The translations under genes were made by a program, and so were the position numbers. DNA of 64,000 bases from Verrucomicrobiota bacterium (GTDB lineage Bacteria > Verrucomicrobiota > Verrucomicrobiia > Verrucomicrobiales > Verrucomicrobiaceae). This document shows, piece after piece, positions 43,951 to 53,900 of this stretch. The notes under the pieces were generated by a model, which ran no database searches, had not been told where the DNA came from, and was given only the letters and a program-made list of their open reading frames with translations. Each line of letters begins with the position of its first letter. Position 1 is the stretch's first letter. The stretch covers positions 62,001 to 126,000 of the forward strand of contig JAFLEI010000020.1 in NCBI GenBank assembly GCA_017301975.1, given 5' to 3'.

Positions 43951-44151
43951 TCACCCTCCCGCCGTGATCTGCACCACCTCGATCACATCCCCATCATTCA
44001 CGCTCGCCCCATCAATCTCCCTCGGCAGCAGCGCCACCTGATTCTGCTCCACCACCACCGGCTTGCCACCGAGTCCAATGATCTCCAGCAGCGACCTCAC
44101 CGTCTGCGGTCCATCCAGCTCACGCTTCTCTCCGTTCAAAGTGATCTTCAT
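43951..44151 (-). CDS. thiS: Sulfur carrier protein ThiS
   Basis: The product has 66 residues from an ATG at 44151; an ATG at 44166 abuts the thiH stop and adds five. It begins MKITLNGEKREL, has VVEQNQVALLPREI and ends VVQITAGG with the Gly-Gly C-terminus needed for adenylation and thiocarboxylation. It delivers sulfur to the thiazole ring of thiamine. It lies just after thiH; no thiG or thiF is in the window. Confidence 0.93.
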   Translation of the reverse strand: MKITLNGEKRELDGPQTVRSLLEIIGLGGKPVVVEQNQVALLPREIDGASVNDGDVIEVVQITAGG

Positions 44152-44166
44152 AGCAAAAGTCGTCAT

Positions 44167-45297
44167 TTAAGCAGCCAGGATCGACGCATCCCAGTCCTTC
44201 CACACCGGATCCAGCCCCTGCTTCCTCAGCATCTCCGCCACGCTCTGCGGCGACCTCTGATCCGCGATCCCAAACTGCCCCTCGGCACGATTCGTCTCCG
44301 CCTTCTCAGCCACCTCCACGCGCTTTCCCTTCACCGTCAGATGCAGGTCCTCATTCCCAGCCCCCGTGTAGCCGCCCGGCTCCGTATGACTCCCCGCGCT
44401 CATCACCGTCACTCCCAGCGGTGCCAGCGCATCCCGCAGTGGCGCAGGCTCCCGCGTGCTTAGAATCACACCCACTTCAGGAAAAATAATCCGAAACGCG
44501 CAGATCGTCTGCACCAGCGCCCAGTCCGGAAAATCCGTCATCGGCGTAAACCCACCCGCCGCAGGCCGCAGTCGCGGAAACGCCACCGTGAAGCTCGCCT
44601 TCCAGCAGTGCTTGTACAAATGCTCCAAATGCGCCGCCAGTCGCAGCGCCTCCAGCCTCCAGTCGCTCAGGCCAAACAAAGCCCCGACGCCGATACGCCG
44701 AAACCCGCCCGCATACCCACGCTCCGGACATGCCAGCCGCCAGTCAAAATCCTTCTTCGGCCCCGCCGTGTGCATGTCCTTGTAAATCTCGCGGTCATAC
44801 GTCTCCTGGTACACCACCAGGCCCTCCGCGCCCGCCTTCACCATGCGCTCATACTCCGGCGCCTCCATCGGCCCCACCTCGATCCCAATCGTCGGCACAA
44901 AATCCCGAATCGCCCGGATGCACTCCTCCAGGTAGCCATCGCTCACAAATTTCGGATGCTCCCCCGCCACCAGCAGGATATTGCGAAATCCCTGCGCCAC
45001 CAGATGCTTCGCCTCAGCCACCACCTGGTCCACCGTCAGCGTCACCCGCAAAATCGAATTATTATCCCGCGAAAAGCCGCAGTAGCTGCAGTTGTTCACG
45101 CACTCATTGGAAACATACAGCGGTGCAAACAGTCGCATCGTCCGCCCAAAATTCCGCCGCGTGATCATCCGCGACTCCTTCGCCATCGCCTCGATCTGCG
45201 CCGGCCCCTTCGCCTCCAGCAGCCCGGCAAACCGCTCCATCAGCGGCGTTTTACGCGCCGGGAGAGCATCAAGGGTGGGAATGAAGGTCGTCTGCAT
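44167..45297 (-). CDS. thiH: 2-iminoacetate synthase ThiH (radical SAM)
   Basis: The product has 376 residues from an ATG at 45297. The radical SAM cluster motif is C66-VNN-C70-SY-C73. Other segments match ThiH: APLYVSNECVNN, GFRNILLVAGEHPKF, GLVVYQETYDREIY, FTVAFPRLRPAAGGF, LSTREPAPLRDAL and MSAGSHTEPGGYTG. It cleaves tyrosine to give dehydroglycine for thiazole synthesis. The paired thiS gene directly downstream supports the call. No TPP riboswitch motif is evident upstream. Confidence 0.95.
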   Translation of the reverse strand: MQTTFIPTLDALPARKTPLMERFAGLLEAKGPAQIEAMAKESRMITRRNFGRTMRLFAPLYVSNECVNNCSYCGFSRDNNSILRVTLTVDQVVAEAKHLVAQGFRNILLVAGEHPKFVSDGYLEECIRAIRDFVPTIGIEVGPMEAPEYERMVKAGAEGLVVYQETYDREIYKDMHTAGPKKDFDWRLACPERGYAGGFRRIGVGALFGLSDWRLEALRLAAHLEHLYKHCWKASFTVAFPRLRPAAGGFTPMTDFPDWALVQTICAFRIIFPEVGVILSTREPAPLRDALAPLGVTVMSAGSHTEPGGYTGAGNEDLHLTVKGKRVEVAEKAETNRAEGQFGIADQRSPQSVAEMLRKQGLDPVWKDWDASILAA

Positions 45298-45638
45298 TTG
45301 TGGGGGGGAGGATATAATACGCGCCTGCCGCCCCATGCAACGCCCGGAACCAAGGCGAACGCCGAATTCGGTCTGCTGAAGGCCAACGGCCTTCCATATT
45401 TCAGCCCAGGGATGCCGAGCTTTAGCGAGTGCTTCCCTGGGTTTTCGGCATCAGGACGGGGAAGCAAACCCAGCACCTCGCTGTCCCCATGCACTCCAGC
45501 AGCGTTTGTCATGCACTCCGCCGCGTGCGCGCTCACGAGGCACCCCACGTCAGCATTTTCAAAACTACGCGATCGCTCCCCTTTCCTGAATGTCCTTCAC
45601 GCAGGTTATCTCATTCATTGCGCATTCGGCATTTTTCC
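45298..45638. other. Intergenic region with hairpin and interleaved inverted repeats
   Basis: The 341 bases between thiH and the VOC gene hold no gene. They contain a perfect inverted repeat GAAGGCC-AAC-GGCCTTC (45378-45394). Two interleaved complementary pairs follow: CCCAGGGA (45405) with TCCCTGGG (45434), and GATGCCGA (45411) with TCGGCATC (45445). This order allows an H-type pseudoknot. The region near 45605-45635 has CATTC-type words. Confidence 0.6.
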
Positions 45639-45986
45639 TCACCCCACATACTGCGTCACAAACACCTCATTCCCCTCCGCATCCCGAAACACCCCCAGCA
45701 AAATCGGCTCCCCCTCACGCTGCTTCGGCGACTGCAAAATCTTCGCCCCCGCACCCGCGATCCTCTCCGCCATCGCCAGCACATCCTCATACTGAAAGCT
45801 CAGCCCCGTCGGATTCCGCGACCCATCATGCCCGCCATGCAGCGCGATGATCGCATCCCCAAACCGCAGCTCGGTCCAGAAATCGCTCACAAAAATCTCC
45901 TCCAGCCCGATCACATCGCGGTAAAACGCCACCGCCCGCTTCATGTCGGCGGCCATCAGCATAAACTTCACTTTTTCAGGTTTCAT
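45639..45986 (-). CDS. VOC-family (glyoxalase/dioxygenase fold) protein
   Basis: The product has 115 residues. The VOC half-module pattern is clear: FMLMAADMKRAVAFYRDVIGLEEIFVSDFWTEL, then GDAIIALHGGHDG, and LGVFRDAEGNEVFVTQY near the end. No substrate can be inferred. It overlaps the upstream DUF3592 gene by four bases, so the two are co-translated. Confidence 0.87.
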   Translation of the reverse strand: MKPEKVKFMLMAADMKRAVAFYRDVIGLEEIFVSDFWTELRFGDAIIALHGGHDGSRNPTGLSFQYEDVLAMAERIAGAGAKILQSPKQREGEPILLGVFRDAEGNEVFVTQYVG

Positions 45987-46540
45987 TGGCGGGAAGAATC
46001 GTTGTCGGAGTTCGCGGGGTCTGAGCCCGCCACCTGGCTGTAAAACTGCGCTTTGCTCTGGGCAAAGCTCGCATCAAATCGTTGGCTCAACGCCATCATG
46101 CCACCCACAGCGAGCATCCACATCAGCCCGCCTCCCAAAATCACCCCAGGCGCGAACCACAGCATCCACGCGTCCTTGATGAACGCCTGCGCCGGATCTT
46201 TGGCATCGTAATAAACGCCCACCTCATCACCCCGCTTGAAGAGATCGGAACGCGCCGCCCTCGATGATTTGGCCTGCTGCACCCCACCCTTGGAATCGCG
46301 GAACTCCACCACCGGGTAGTAGCTCGTCACCTGCTGCGTCAGCGGGTCCTCACCGGGGCTCCTCGTGCTCTGAACGGCGATCACATCCACAATCACCCCC
46401 TTCGTTTTTTCAGAGCTGTAAAGAAACCATGCCGTGCTCGCGGTCCATATCAGCCCCGCACCTGTGATCAGCGCTCCGAAAATAAAAAAGCCCTGCAGCA
46501 TTCCCTGCATCGTCCATTTTTCAGGGGCCAGTTCCATCAT
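45983..46540 (-). CDS. DUF3592-like membrane protein
   Basis: The product has 185 residues from an ATG at 46540 (MMELAPEKW). Helix 1 is about FFIFGALITGAGLIWTASTAWFL. The middle has the DUF3592 pattern: KGVIVDVIAV, YYPVVEFRDSKGGVQQAKSS, RGDEVGVYYDAKDPAQAFI. Helix 2 (WFAPGVILGGGLMWMLAVGGMM) ends the core. The short polar tail is probably cytoplasmic. Function unknown. It is the upstream gene of a two-gene unit with the VOC protein. Confidence 0.8.
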   Translation of the reverse strand: MMELAPEKWTMQGMLQGFFIFGALITGAGLIWTASTAWFLYSSEKTKGVIVDVIAVQSTRSPGEDPLTQQVTSYYPVVEFRDSKGGVQQAKSSRAARSDLFKRGDEVGVYYDAKDPAQAFIKDAWMLWFAPGVILGGGLMWMLAVGGMMALSQRFDASFAQSKAQFYSQVAGSDPANSDNDSSRQ

Positions 46541-46666
46541 GGTTGCAAGGTGAGTCCACTCAGGTGATCCGGCAAGCAAAGAACAAGGGGCAAACAGGCC
46601 GCCATCCCATCCTCCATTTCACAGCACCCCGCTTGGCGCTGCCGCGTTTCAGGCTACACTCGGCCC

Positions 46667-48208
46667 ATGTTGAAAAACATTGTCATCCTCCTGCTCGCCT
46701 CGGCACTGGCGGCATCGCTCCTCCAGCGGCGCGGTGCCTTGTCGCATGCGGCACCTTCAGGGACAGCTCACCAGTTGCCTTCGTCCCCGGGTCCCGTGGT
46801 CACACCCACAGAGAAAGGTCCGCCTCAAGAAGCCCCCGTCATCCAGCCTCCCGCTCCACTCAATGCCGTTGCCAAGCTGCTGCAGGAAGCCCGCGCAAAT
46901 CCGGTTCTCACCGGCGCCGCCATCGGCTTCTGCCTCATCGACAGCAAAGGCGCGGTCATCATGGATGAAAACGCCGGCACGGCCTTCATTCCCGCCTCCA
47001 GTTTCAAAACCCTCACCACCGCCACCGCCCTGGAAATCCTCGGACCGGACTTCCATTTCACCACCGAACTCAAATCCACCGCACCCATCCAGGAAGGGGT
47101 CATCAAAGGCGATCTCGTCATCGTCGGCGGGGGAGATCCCATGCTGAAACTCGACGATTTGAAAGCCTGGGTCGCCGATCTCAAACAGCGCGGCCTCGTT
47201 CGAATCACCGGCACCATTCGTGTCGATCCCAGCTTCTTCAGCGGCAGCCTCTATGGCGACTTTTGGAATTGGGGCGACATCGGCAACGGCTACGGCAGCG
47301 GCGTCGCAGGGCTGAATCTCAACCACAACCGCTACATCCTGATGTTTCAAGCAGGCCCCGAAGTGGGTTCTCCCGCCCAACTGCTCGGCATCAATCTCGA
47401 AGTGCCCGGCGCGGTTTGGAAAAATGAAGTGACCACCGGCCCTGCCGATTCCGGTGATGGCGTCATGATTCACGGCGGCGAAAACACCACCGCCATCTAC
47501 CTGCGCGGCACCGTCCCTCTGGGAGCCGCAAAATTTCAAGCCCGCGGTGCCGTGCCAGATCCCGCCCGTTTTGCCGCGCACCATTTCCGCGCTGCACTTC
47601 TGGCCGCCGGCATCCAGGTGGGCAGCCCAGGCAGTGGCGCTGGCCCCGCCAAAAAAAGTGGCAGTGGCAGTGGCCCTGCTAAAAGCAGTGGCAATGGCGC
47701 CGCCAGCATCGCCCCAGCCACCGCCAGTCATTCACTGCTCAAACACGACTCCCCGCCGCTGCTCGACATCATCAAAAGCATCCACAAAGTCTCCGACAAC
47801 CAGGAAACCGAATGCGTCTTCCGCATGCTCGGCCTGAAGGCTGGCAAGCCACCCGCGGAAGTAATCCGCGAACACTGGAAAACCCGCGGCCTCGAATTCG
47901 CCGGCCTCCGCATGGAAGACGGCAGCGGCCTCTCCCGCGCCGACTTCGTCCGTCCCCTCGATCTCGCCCGCTTGCAGTTCCTCGCCGGCACCGGTCCCCA
48001 GGGCGTCGCCTACAAAACCTCGCTCCTCTCCGAGAACGGGCTCACCTGGAAGATCGGCGCCATGTCCGGCATCCGCACCTACACCGGCTACGCCAAAACC
48101 AAATCAGGCGAGGAATACTGCTACGCCCTCATGGTCAATCACTACATCGATGGCAAAACCGTCTCCGAACTCTGCCGCCATGTGCTCGACGCGATGATGG
48201 GGCTGTAG
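46667..48208 (+). CDS. dacB: D-alanyl-D-alanine carboxypeptidase/endopeptidase (PBP4 type)
   Basis: The product has 513 residues of peptidase family S13. An N-terminal hydrophobic signal or anchor (residues 3-18) and a Pro-rich linker come first. The catalytic S111-xx-K114 lies in PASSFKTLTTATA, S376-D-N is in KVSDNQETE, and the third motif is K462-I-G, a variant of KTG. The family's GDLVIVGGGDPML and DPSFFSG segments are present. A low-complexity Gly/Ser/Ala/Lys insert (about 323-350) is unusual. It trims or cleaves cell-wall peptides in the periplasm. Confidence 0.92.
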   Translation: MLKNIVILLLASALAASLLQRRGALSHAAPSGTAHQLPSSPGPVVTPTEKGPPQEAPVIQPPAPLNAVAKLLQEARANPVLTGAAIGFCLIDSKGAVIMDENAGTAFIPASSFKTLTTATALEILGPDFHFTTELKSTAPIQEGVIKGDLVIVGGGDPMLKLDDLKAWVADLKQRGLVRITGTIRVDPSFFSGSLYGDFWNWGDIGNGYGSGVAGLNLNHNRYILMFQAGPEVGSPAQLLGINLEVPGAVWKNEVTTGPADSGDGVMIHGGENTTAIYLRGTVPLGAAKFQARGAVPDPARFAAHHFRAALLAAGIQVGSPGSGAGPAKKSGSGSGPAKSSGNGAASIAPATASHSLLKHDSPPLLDIIKSIHKVSDNQETECVFRMLGLKAGKPPAEVIREHWKTRGLEFAGLRMEDGSGLSRADFVRPLDLARLQFLAGTGPQGVAYKTSLLSENGLTWKIGAMSGIRTYTGYAKTKSGEEYCYALMVNHYIDGKTVSELCRHVLDAMMGL

Positions 48209-48464
48209 CCCTCCTTGGTTGGGCCATGTAGCCACCGTCCAGGCGAAGCAAAGTAGCCTTGTTCCTGCGGAACAAGAAACACGCCGCTTCACCCACCACC
48301 TGCCGAGGCGGTGGATGACCCAGTGTTGTATGGCCGTGGCATGTTCATGCCATCTTATGGCATACCTCAAGCCGTGCTCCTCTCCCTCCGAAAGCGCGTA
48401 GCTCTGACACATCCGTGGCCGTGAGTGCCAGCCCACGGAACCACTCCTGATCCGTCGCCCTCTA
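48209..48464. other. Intergenic region with dispersed repeat, copy 2
   Basis: No gene is visible in these 256 bases. Positions 48391-48438 match 29591-29638 at 40 of 48 bases; the terminal hairpin has one mismatch (CCGTGAG/CCCACGG). Further imperfect inverted words (CTTGTTCCTGCGGAACAAG from 48259, and GCATGTTCATGC) lie upstream and resemble more hairpin units. Confidence 0.65.
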
Positions 48465-49097
48465 CTACTTCAGCTCCTGAATCCGCAGGTTCCGAAACTT
48501 GTACGTCTGCCCTTTCTCACCATGATGCTGAATGGCGATCACGCCGCTCGCATCCATGTCGTCCTCCACATCCGTGGTCAGCACCCCGTTCACAAAAATC
48601 TTCAGGCTCTTCCCACGGCATTCGATCCGGTAGTTGTTCCAGTCATTGCGCTTGAAGGCATCCCCCGCACGCGCACGAAACGCCGCCTCGCTTTCCTTGT
48701 TCCCCTTGATCGGGCTGATGAACCACATCCGCCGTCCCTCGTCATACAATCCACCGCTCCACTTGCGGTTCGCATCCCCGTCCACCTCTGCCTGATAGCC
48801 AAAGACCTTGTTCTTCTCCACATGCGCTCGGAACATGAAGCCGCTGTTCGCCTGTCCCGCAGGCAGCAGAATGTCGCCCTCAAAGATGAAGTCACCGTAC
48901 GTCTTCTCCGTCACCACAAAGAACTTCTTCTCGCCCGTCAGATGGATTTCCCCGTCCACAATGTCGATCTGGCCCCACTCATACGGGTTCTTCCAGCCCG
49001 TGAGCGTTTTACCGTCAAAGAGTGACACGAAGTCATCAGCGAAAGCAGAAATCGAGACCGCCAGGGAGAATGCGGCAAGGAGAAGGCGTGGTTTCAT
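48465..49097 (-). CDS. Exported DUF1080 (3-keto-disaccharide hydrolase-like) protein
   Basis: The product has 210 residues with a Sec signal MKPRLLLAAFSLAVSISAFA. The DUF1080 pattern follows: FVSLFDGKTLTGWKN, then GEIHLTGEKKFFVV, FIFEGDILLPAGQANSGFMFR, WSGGLYDE, NDWNNYRIECRGKSLKIFVNG and IAIQHHGEKGQTYKFRNLRI. The fold is a concanavalin-like beta sandwich; some members hydrolyse 3-keto glycosides, others are uncharacterised. The protein is probably periplasmic. Confidence 0.93.
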   Translation of the reverse strand: MKPRLLLAAFSLAVSISAFADDFVSLFDGKTLTGWKNPYEWGQIDIVDGEIHLTGEKKFFVVTEKTYGDFIFEGDILLPAGQANSGFMFRAHVEKNKVFGYQAEVDGDANRKWSGGLYDEGRRMWFISPIKGNKESEAAFRARAGDAFKRNDWNNYRIECRGKSLKIFVNGVLTTDVEDDMDASGVIAIQHHGEKGQTYKFRNLRIQELK

Positions 49098-49326
49098 GGT
49101 GGGAGTCCGGTATAAAGACGGTCAGCCGCATCAAACAAGGCGAAAAGCGCGGGGCTTTCGACAAACTCGCAGCCATCTGTTCTACCATGAGGTCGGCCAT
49201 CATGTGGATCGTTACTTCCGGCACTGGAGCAAGGCCAATCACAGCGTCATCGAGGAGGTCGCCAATCAATACGCCTTCAGCAAAACCACCAAGCTCTCCA
49301 TCACCTTCCGGGACGATCAACTCTGA
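49096..49326 (+). pseudogene. Fragment of a HEXXH metallopeptidase-like protein
   Basis: A 76-codon frame contains FYHEVGHHVDRYF, an HExGH zinc-protease motif with a following His, and then EEVANQYAF, which resembles the downstream Glu/Ala helix of such peptidases. The N-terminal part of any parent protein is missing. The frame starts on top of the DUF1080 start codon, on the other strand. It is most likely a remnant of an ancestral gene; a real small protein cannot be ruled out. The total gap 49098-49395 has nothing else. Confidence 0.4.
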
Positions 49327-49395
49327 CCGGCTCTCCAAAAGTCTCCGGTGCCTGCAAATCTCTGAACATGCAAGCACCGTCCGGTGCGGTGGTCG

Positions 49396-50925
49396 CTAGT
49401 TGCCGCCACGGAGTTCGCCCACCACCTTGGGCACCGCCATCTTCGTGGTGTTGCCGGAGCCGCCCGCCGCACGGTTGTAACCGCCGCCGAGCGCCTTGTA
49501 GGCTTTCACAAAAGCATTCAACTGCTCCTGCTTCAGCTCGATCAGATCAATCTTCGACTCCAGCGCGTCACGTTGCGTGAAGAGCACTTCCGTGTATTCC
49601 GCACGTGCGTTGAAGAAAAGCTGGCCGGCGATGTTGATCGAGTCGTTCAGAGCCGCCACCTGCTGCGCCTTGAGATCGTAGCTGCGGCCGTAGTTTTTGA
49701 TCTGCGCCAGTTGGTTCACCGTCTCGACGTAGGCTTTCAGCACCGTCTGCTGGTAGGTGTAGATCGCCGCGATCTGCCGGGCGCTCGCGCCAAGGAACGC
49801 TGCCTTGATCGCACTCCGGTTGATCAAGGGGGCCATCAGGTTGCCTGCAATGCCATAAACCAGCGAAGCCGGGGTGGTAAACGCGGACTCCAGCGAGAAG
49901 GACTGCAGTCCCAGGGCTCCTTTAAGACTGAGGGAAGGGTAGAATCTCGCCGCCGCAGCCTTCACATCCAGCCCGGTTGCCGCCAGTTCCAGCTCCGCAC
50001 GCCGCACGTCCGGACGGTTCCGCAGCAATTCCACCGGCAGTCCGGCGTTGATGTGGCCGAGCATCACTTGCTCGAAGCCCTCAGACCTCCGCTTCACGTG
50101 CTGAGGGTAGCGGCCCACCAGATAGTTGAGCTTGTTTTCAGCCACGGTGATCTGCTGCTGAACTTGGAACTGATGGCTTTGATTCTTGAGCACTTCCGCC
50201 TCAAATCGGCGCACGGCGAGCTCCGTCACCCGGGCGTTCGCTTTCTGCAGCTTCACTGCCTCGAGCGCATTCTTTTGAATCTCGATCATCCGCTTCAGGG
50301 TCGTGAGCTGGTTGTCAAACGCCACCAGTTCATAATAGGTCTGGGCGATCTCGGACACGATGTTCGTGATCATGAAGTTCCGCCCTTCCTGGGTGCCCAG
50401 GTAGCGCAGGATCGCGGCATCCCGTTCGTTGCGCAGCTTCCTCCAGATGTCCACTTCCCAGTCAAAATCGGCAGAGAAGCCGAAGTTGGGCATGTTGGTT
50501 GGAATGACGGTTCCTGCGGCAATTTCGTTGGCAGGATTGTCTTCCGCAGCCCCGGCGGCGGTGTGCCTGCCCACTTTGTCCAGGCCGGCGGTCGTGCCCG
50601 CGGACACAAAGGGTAGAATGGCGCCTTTGCGCGCACGCACCTCGCTTTTGGACGCCTCGATCTCCTGCAGCAGGATGTTCAATTCCTGATTGTTGCTCAG
50701 CGCGGTGCTGATCAGGGAGGTCAGGTTTGGATCCTTGAAATACTCCCTCCAGCCGATCACGGCGGAGTTCTTCCTTCCCGCCGTGTCCGGAAAGTTGGCA
50801 GGCAGCGGCGGGTCACTCGATGGCAAAGGGCCTCGGCGGAGCACTGAAGAGCACCCCTGCACCAGGACGATTAGACAAACAAAATTAAATGCTAGGAGCT
50901 TGTTCTTCAGGTTTTGCATGTTCAT
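49396..50925 (-). CDS. Outer-membrane efflux lipoprotein (NodT/TolC type)
   Basis: The product has 509 residues. The signal ends in lipobox VQGC with acylated Cys25. Two OEP repeats follow, rich in long helices (NNQELNILLQEIEASKSEVRA; NRPDVRRAELELAATGLDVKAA is the conserved central segment). Such trimeric lipoproteins form the exit duct of RND pumps. Its first 41 bases overlap the 3' end of the RND gene, so the unit is tightly coupled. No second shorter start is clearly better. Confidence 0.94.
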   Translation of the reverse strand: MNMQNLKNKLLAFNFVCLIVLVQGCSSVLRRGPLPSSDPPLPANFPDTAGRKNSAVIGWREYFKDPNLTSLISTALSNNQELNILLQEIEASKSEVRARKGAILPFVSAGTTAGLDKVGRHTAAGAAEDNPANEIAAGTVIPTNMPNFGFSADFDWEVDIWRKLRNERDAAILRYLGTQEGRNFMITNIVSEIAQTYYELVAFDNQLTTLKRMIEIQKNALEAVKLQKANARVTELAVRRFEAEVLKNQSHQFQVQQQITVAENKLNYLVGRYPQHVKRRSEGFEQVMLGHINAGLPVELLRNRPDVRRAELELAATGLDVKAAAARFYPSLSLKGALGLQSFSLESAFTTPASLVYGIAGNLMAPLINRSAIKAAFLGASARQIAAIYTYQQTVLKAYVETVNQLAQIKNYGRSYDLKAQQVAALNDSINIAGQLFFNARAEYTEVLFTQRDALESKIDLIELKQEQLNAFVKAYKALGGGYNRAAGGSGNTTKMAVPKVVGELRGGN

Positions 50926-53900
50926 GATGGCCGTACTCTCCGAGTTCGCTCAGCGGTGTGTCGTCTTCATCTGGGAGAAGCTTTCCACGGGCGGCGATCG
51001 TGCCGAAGATATAGTAAAGTCCTGGAACGACAAGCAGGCCGATAACCGTTCCCAAAAACATCCCGCCAGCCGCTGAGGCACCAATCGTCTTGTTGGCGAT
51101 GGCGCCAGCGCCATGCGCCCGGAGCAGCGGGATCATCCCTGCAATGAAGGCGAAGGACGTCATCAAAATCGGACGGAAGCGCACCTTGGCGCCTTCAATG
51201 GCCGCCTCGAGGATGGTCAGCCCTTCGTGGTGCCGCTGGGAGGCGAATTCGACAATCAGAATGGCGTTCTTGCCCAGCAGGCCCACCAGCATGATGATGC
51301 CCACCTGCGCATAGATGTCGTTGTCCAGCCCCATCGCTTTCAGCAGCGCAAAGGATCCCATCACACCCACCGGCAGGGAGAGGATCACCGCCAGCGGCAG
51401 GGTGAAGCTTTCGTATTGTCCCACCAGCACCATGTAAACGAACATCAGCACCACGATGAAGATGTACATCGCCTCGTTGCCTCGGCCCACTTCGTCAAAC
51501 GAGAGACCGGCCCAGCCGATGTCAAAGCCTCGCGGCAGGGTCTTCTTCGCCACGTCCTGGATCGCTTTGATGGCATCACCGCTGCTGTAACCGGCGGCCG
51601 GCGCACCTTGGATGGACGGGGCAGGGTAGGCGTTGTAACGGGTGATTTCATTCAGGCCCAGCTTCGGCTTCAGGCTCATGAAGGCCGAATACGGCACCAT
51701 CTCGCCCTTTTCATTGGCCACATACATGTCCTTGAGATCCTTCGGCAGCCTCCGGAAGTCCGGATGCGCCTGTACATACAGCTTGAAGAACTGGCCAAAT
51801 TTGATGAAGCCCTGTTCATACGTACTGCCGATCATGACGGAAAGGTTGTCCATCGCCTTGCCAATCGAGACCCCCTTTTGCATCGCCACTTTGTTGTCAA
51901 TCACGAGCTCGATCTGCGGATAGTTGGCGCTGAAGAAGGTGAACAGGCCGCGGAGTTCTTTGCGCTTCGCCAGCGCTGCCATGAACTCATCGTTCACCAC
52001 CTGCAGCTTGTCGTAGTCACCCGTGTTGGTCTTGTCCAGCAGTCGCAGCGAGAAACCACCCGCCGCACCGTAGCCGGGAACCGCCGGAGGCTCGTAGAAC
52101 TCGATCGTGACTCCTGAGATGGCTTTGCATTTTTCTTCCAGTTCCGCGATGATCTGGGGTGCGGTCAGGTGCCGCTCCTCCCAGTTGACCAGATTGATCA
52201 GACACGTGCCGGCATTCGATCCGCGACCCTCCGTCAGCACTTCGTAGCCTGCCAGCGATGACACGGAGTCAACCCCTTCAATGGTCTTGGCGAGCTGCTG
52301 CAGCTCGGTGGACTTCGCCGAGGTGCGTTCCAGGGTCGATCCCGGAGGCGTCTGCAAAATCGCGTAGATCATCCCCTGATCCTCCGCCGGAATGAAGCCT
52401 GCGGGCAGTTTTTGGTTGATGAAGTAAATCGCTGCCCCGGCCATTCCCAGCACTGCCAGCGTCAGCAGCCGCCTGTGCACGATCCTTCTGAGGATGGCGA
52501 CGTAAATGTCCGTCACCTTTTCAAACACATGATTGAAGGCGGCCAGCAGCAGGGCAATCGGCCCGCGCCATTTGCGCTTGTGGCCGTGTTCGTTGCCGTG
52601 GCTGTGCTCGGGCTTTTTCAGGATCATCGCGCACAGCACGGGCGTCAGCGTGAGCGCCATGACGCCGGAGAGCACGATCGCCACCGCCATGGTGATCGAG
52701 AACTGCCGGTAAAAGACCCCCACCGGACCCGTCATGAACGTCACCGGCACGAACACCGCGGTCATCACAAGCGTGATGGCGATAACAGCACCGGCGATCT
52801 CATGCAGCACCATCTGCGTTGCCTTGTAGGGGGACAAAAAGGTGCCATGCATCTTGGCGTGCACGGCCTCCACCACCACGATGGGGTCATCCACCACAAT
52901 GCCGATGGCCAGCACCAGGGCGAAGAGCGTGATGAGGTTGATCGTCACCCCAAACATCTGCATGAGGAAGAAGGCGCCGATCAGCGAGACCGGCACCGCC
53001 AGCGTCGGAATGAGCGTTGAGCGCCAGTCCCCGAGGAACACAAACACCACGAGCGCCACCAGAATGAAGGCTTCGATCAGCGTGTGCAGCACCTTCTCAA
53101 TCGAGGCATCAAGGAAGTTGGCCACATCGTAGCTGATCTTGTAGTCCATCCCTGACGGAAACGTCTTCTCCTTGATCTCGATCAGCTTCGCCTTGATCTC
53201 CTTGATGACCTCGTTCGCGTTGCTCCCGAAGCTCTGCTTGATCACGATGGCTGCGGAGGGCAGTCCGTCGAGGTCGGAATACAGATCGTAGAACTCACTG
53301 CCCAGCTCCACGGACGCCACGTCCTTCAGGCGCAGCAGCTCACCGTCTTCCGTGGCTCTTAGAATGACATTCTCATACTGCTCGACGGTGTTGTATCGGC
53401 CCACATAAGTGAGCACGTACTCCAGCGACTGGGATGTCTTGCTGTCCGCTCGCCCGATTCGTCCTGGAGACCCGATCAGGCTCTGCTCCGAAAGTGAATG
53501 CATCACCGATTCCGTCGAGACGTTGTAGGCTCGCATGCGGTCCGGCTTCAACCAGATGCGCATCGCGTACTGTCGCGTACCCAGAATCTTCGCCAGACCC
53601 ACACCACGAATACGGCTCAGTTCGGGGATGAGATAAATGTAGCCGTAGTTGAACAGGAACTGCATGTCCGCGTTCTTGTCCTTGCTGAAAAGATTCACGT
53701 ACATCAGCATGTTCGGCGTCAGGTTGTTCACGATCACGCCTTCGCGTTGCACCAGCGGAGGGAGACGGCTCATCACCTGGTTCACGCGGTTCATCACGTT
53801 CACCGTCGCCTGGTTCGGGTCGGTCCCCATGTGGAAGATCACCTGAATCGTTGCTTCCCCCGCACTCGTGGCGTCCGAGGTCATGTACTTCATGTTGGGC

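Noticed and set aside
45298..45430. TPP riboswitch before thiH
   Set aside because: I looked for the CTGAGA and GAACCTGA-type motifs on the minus strand and did not find them.
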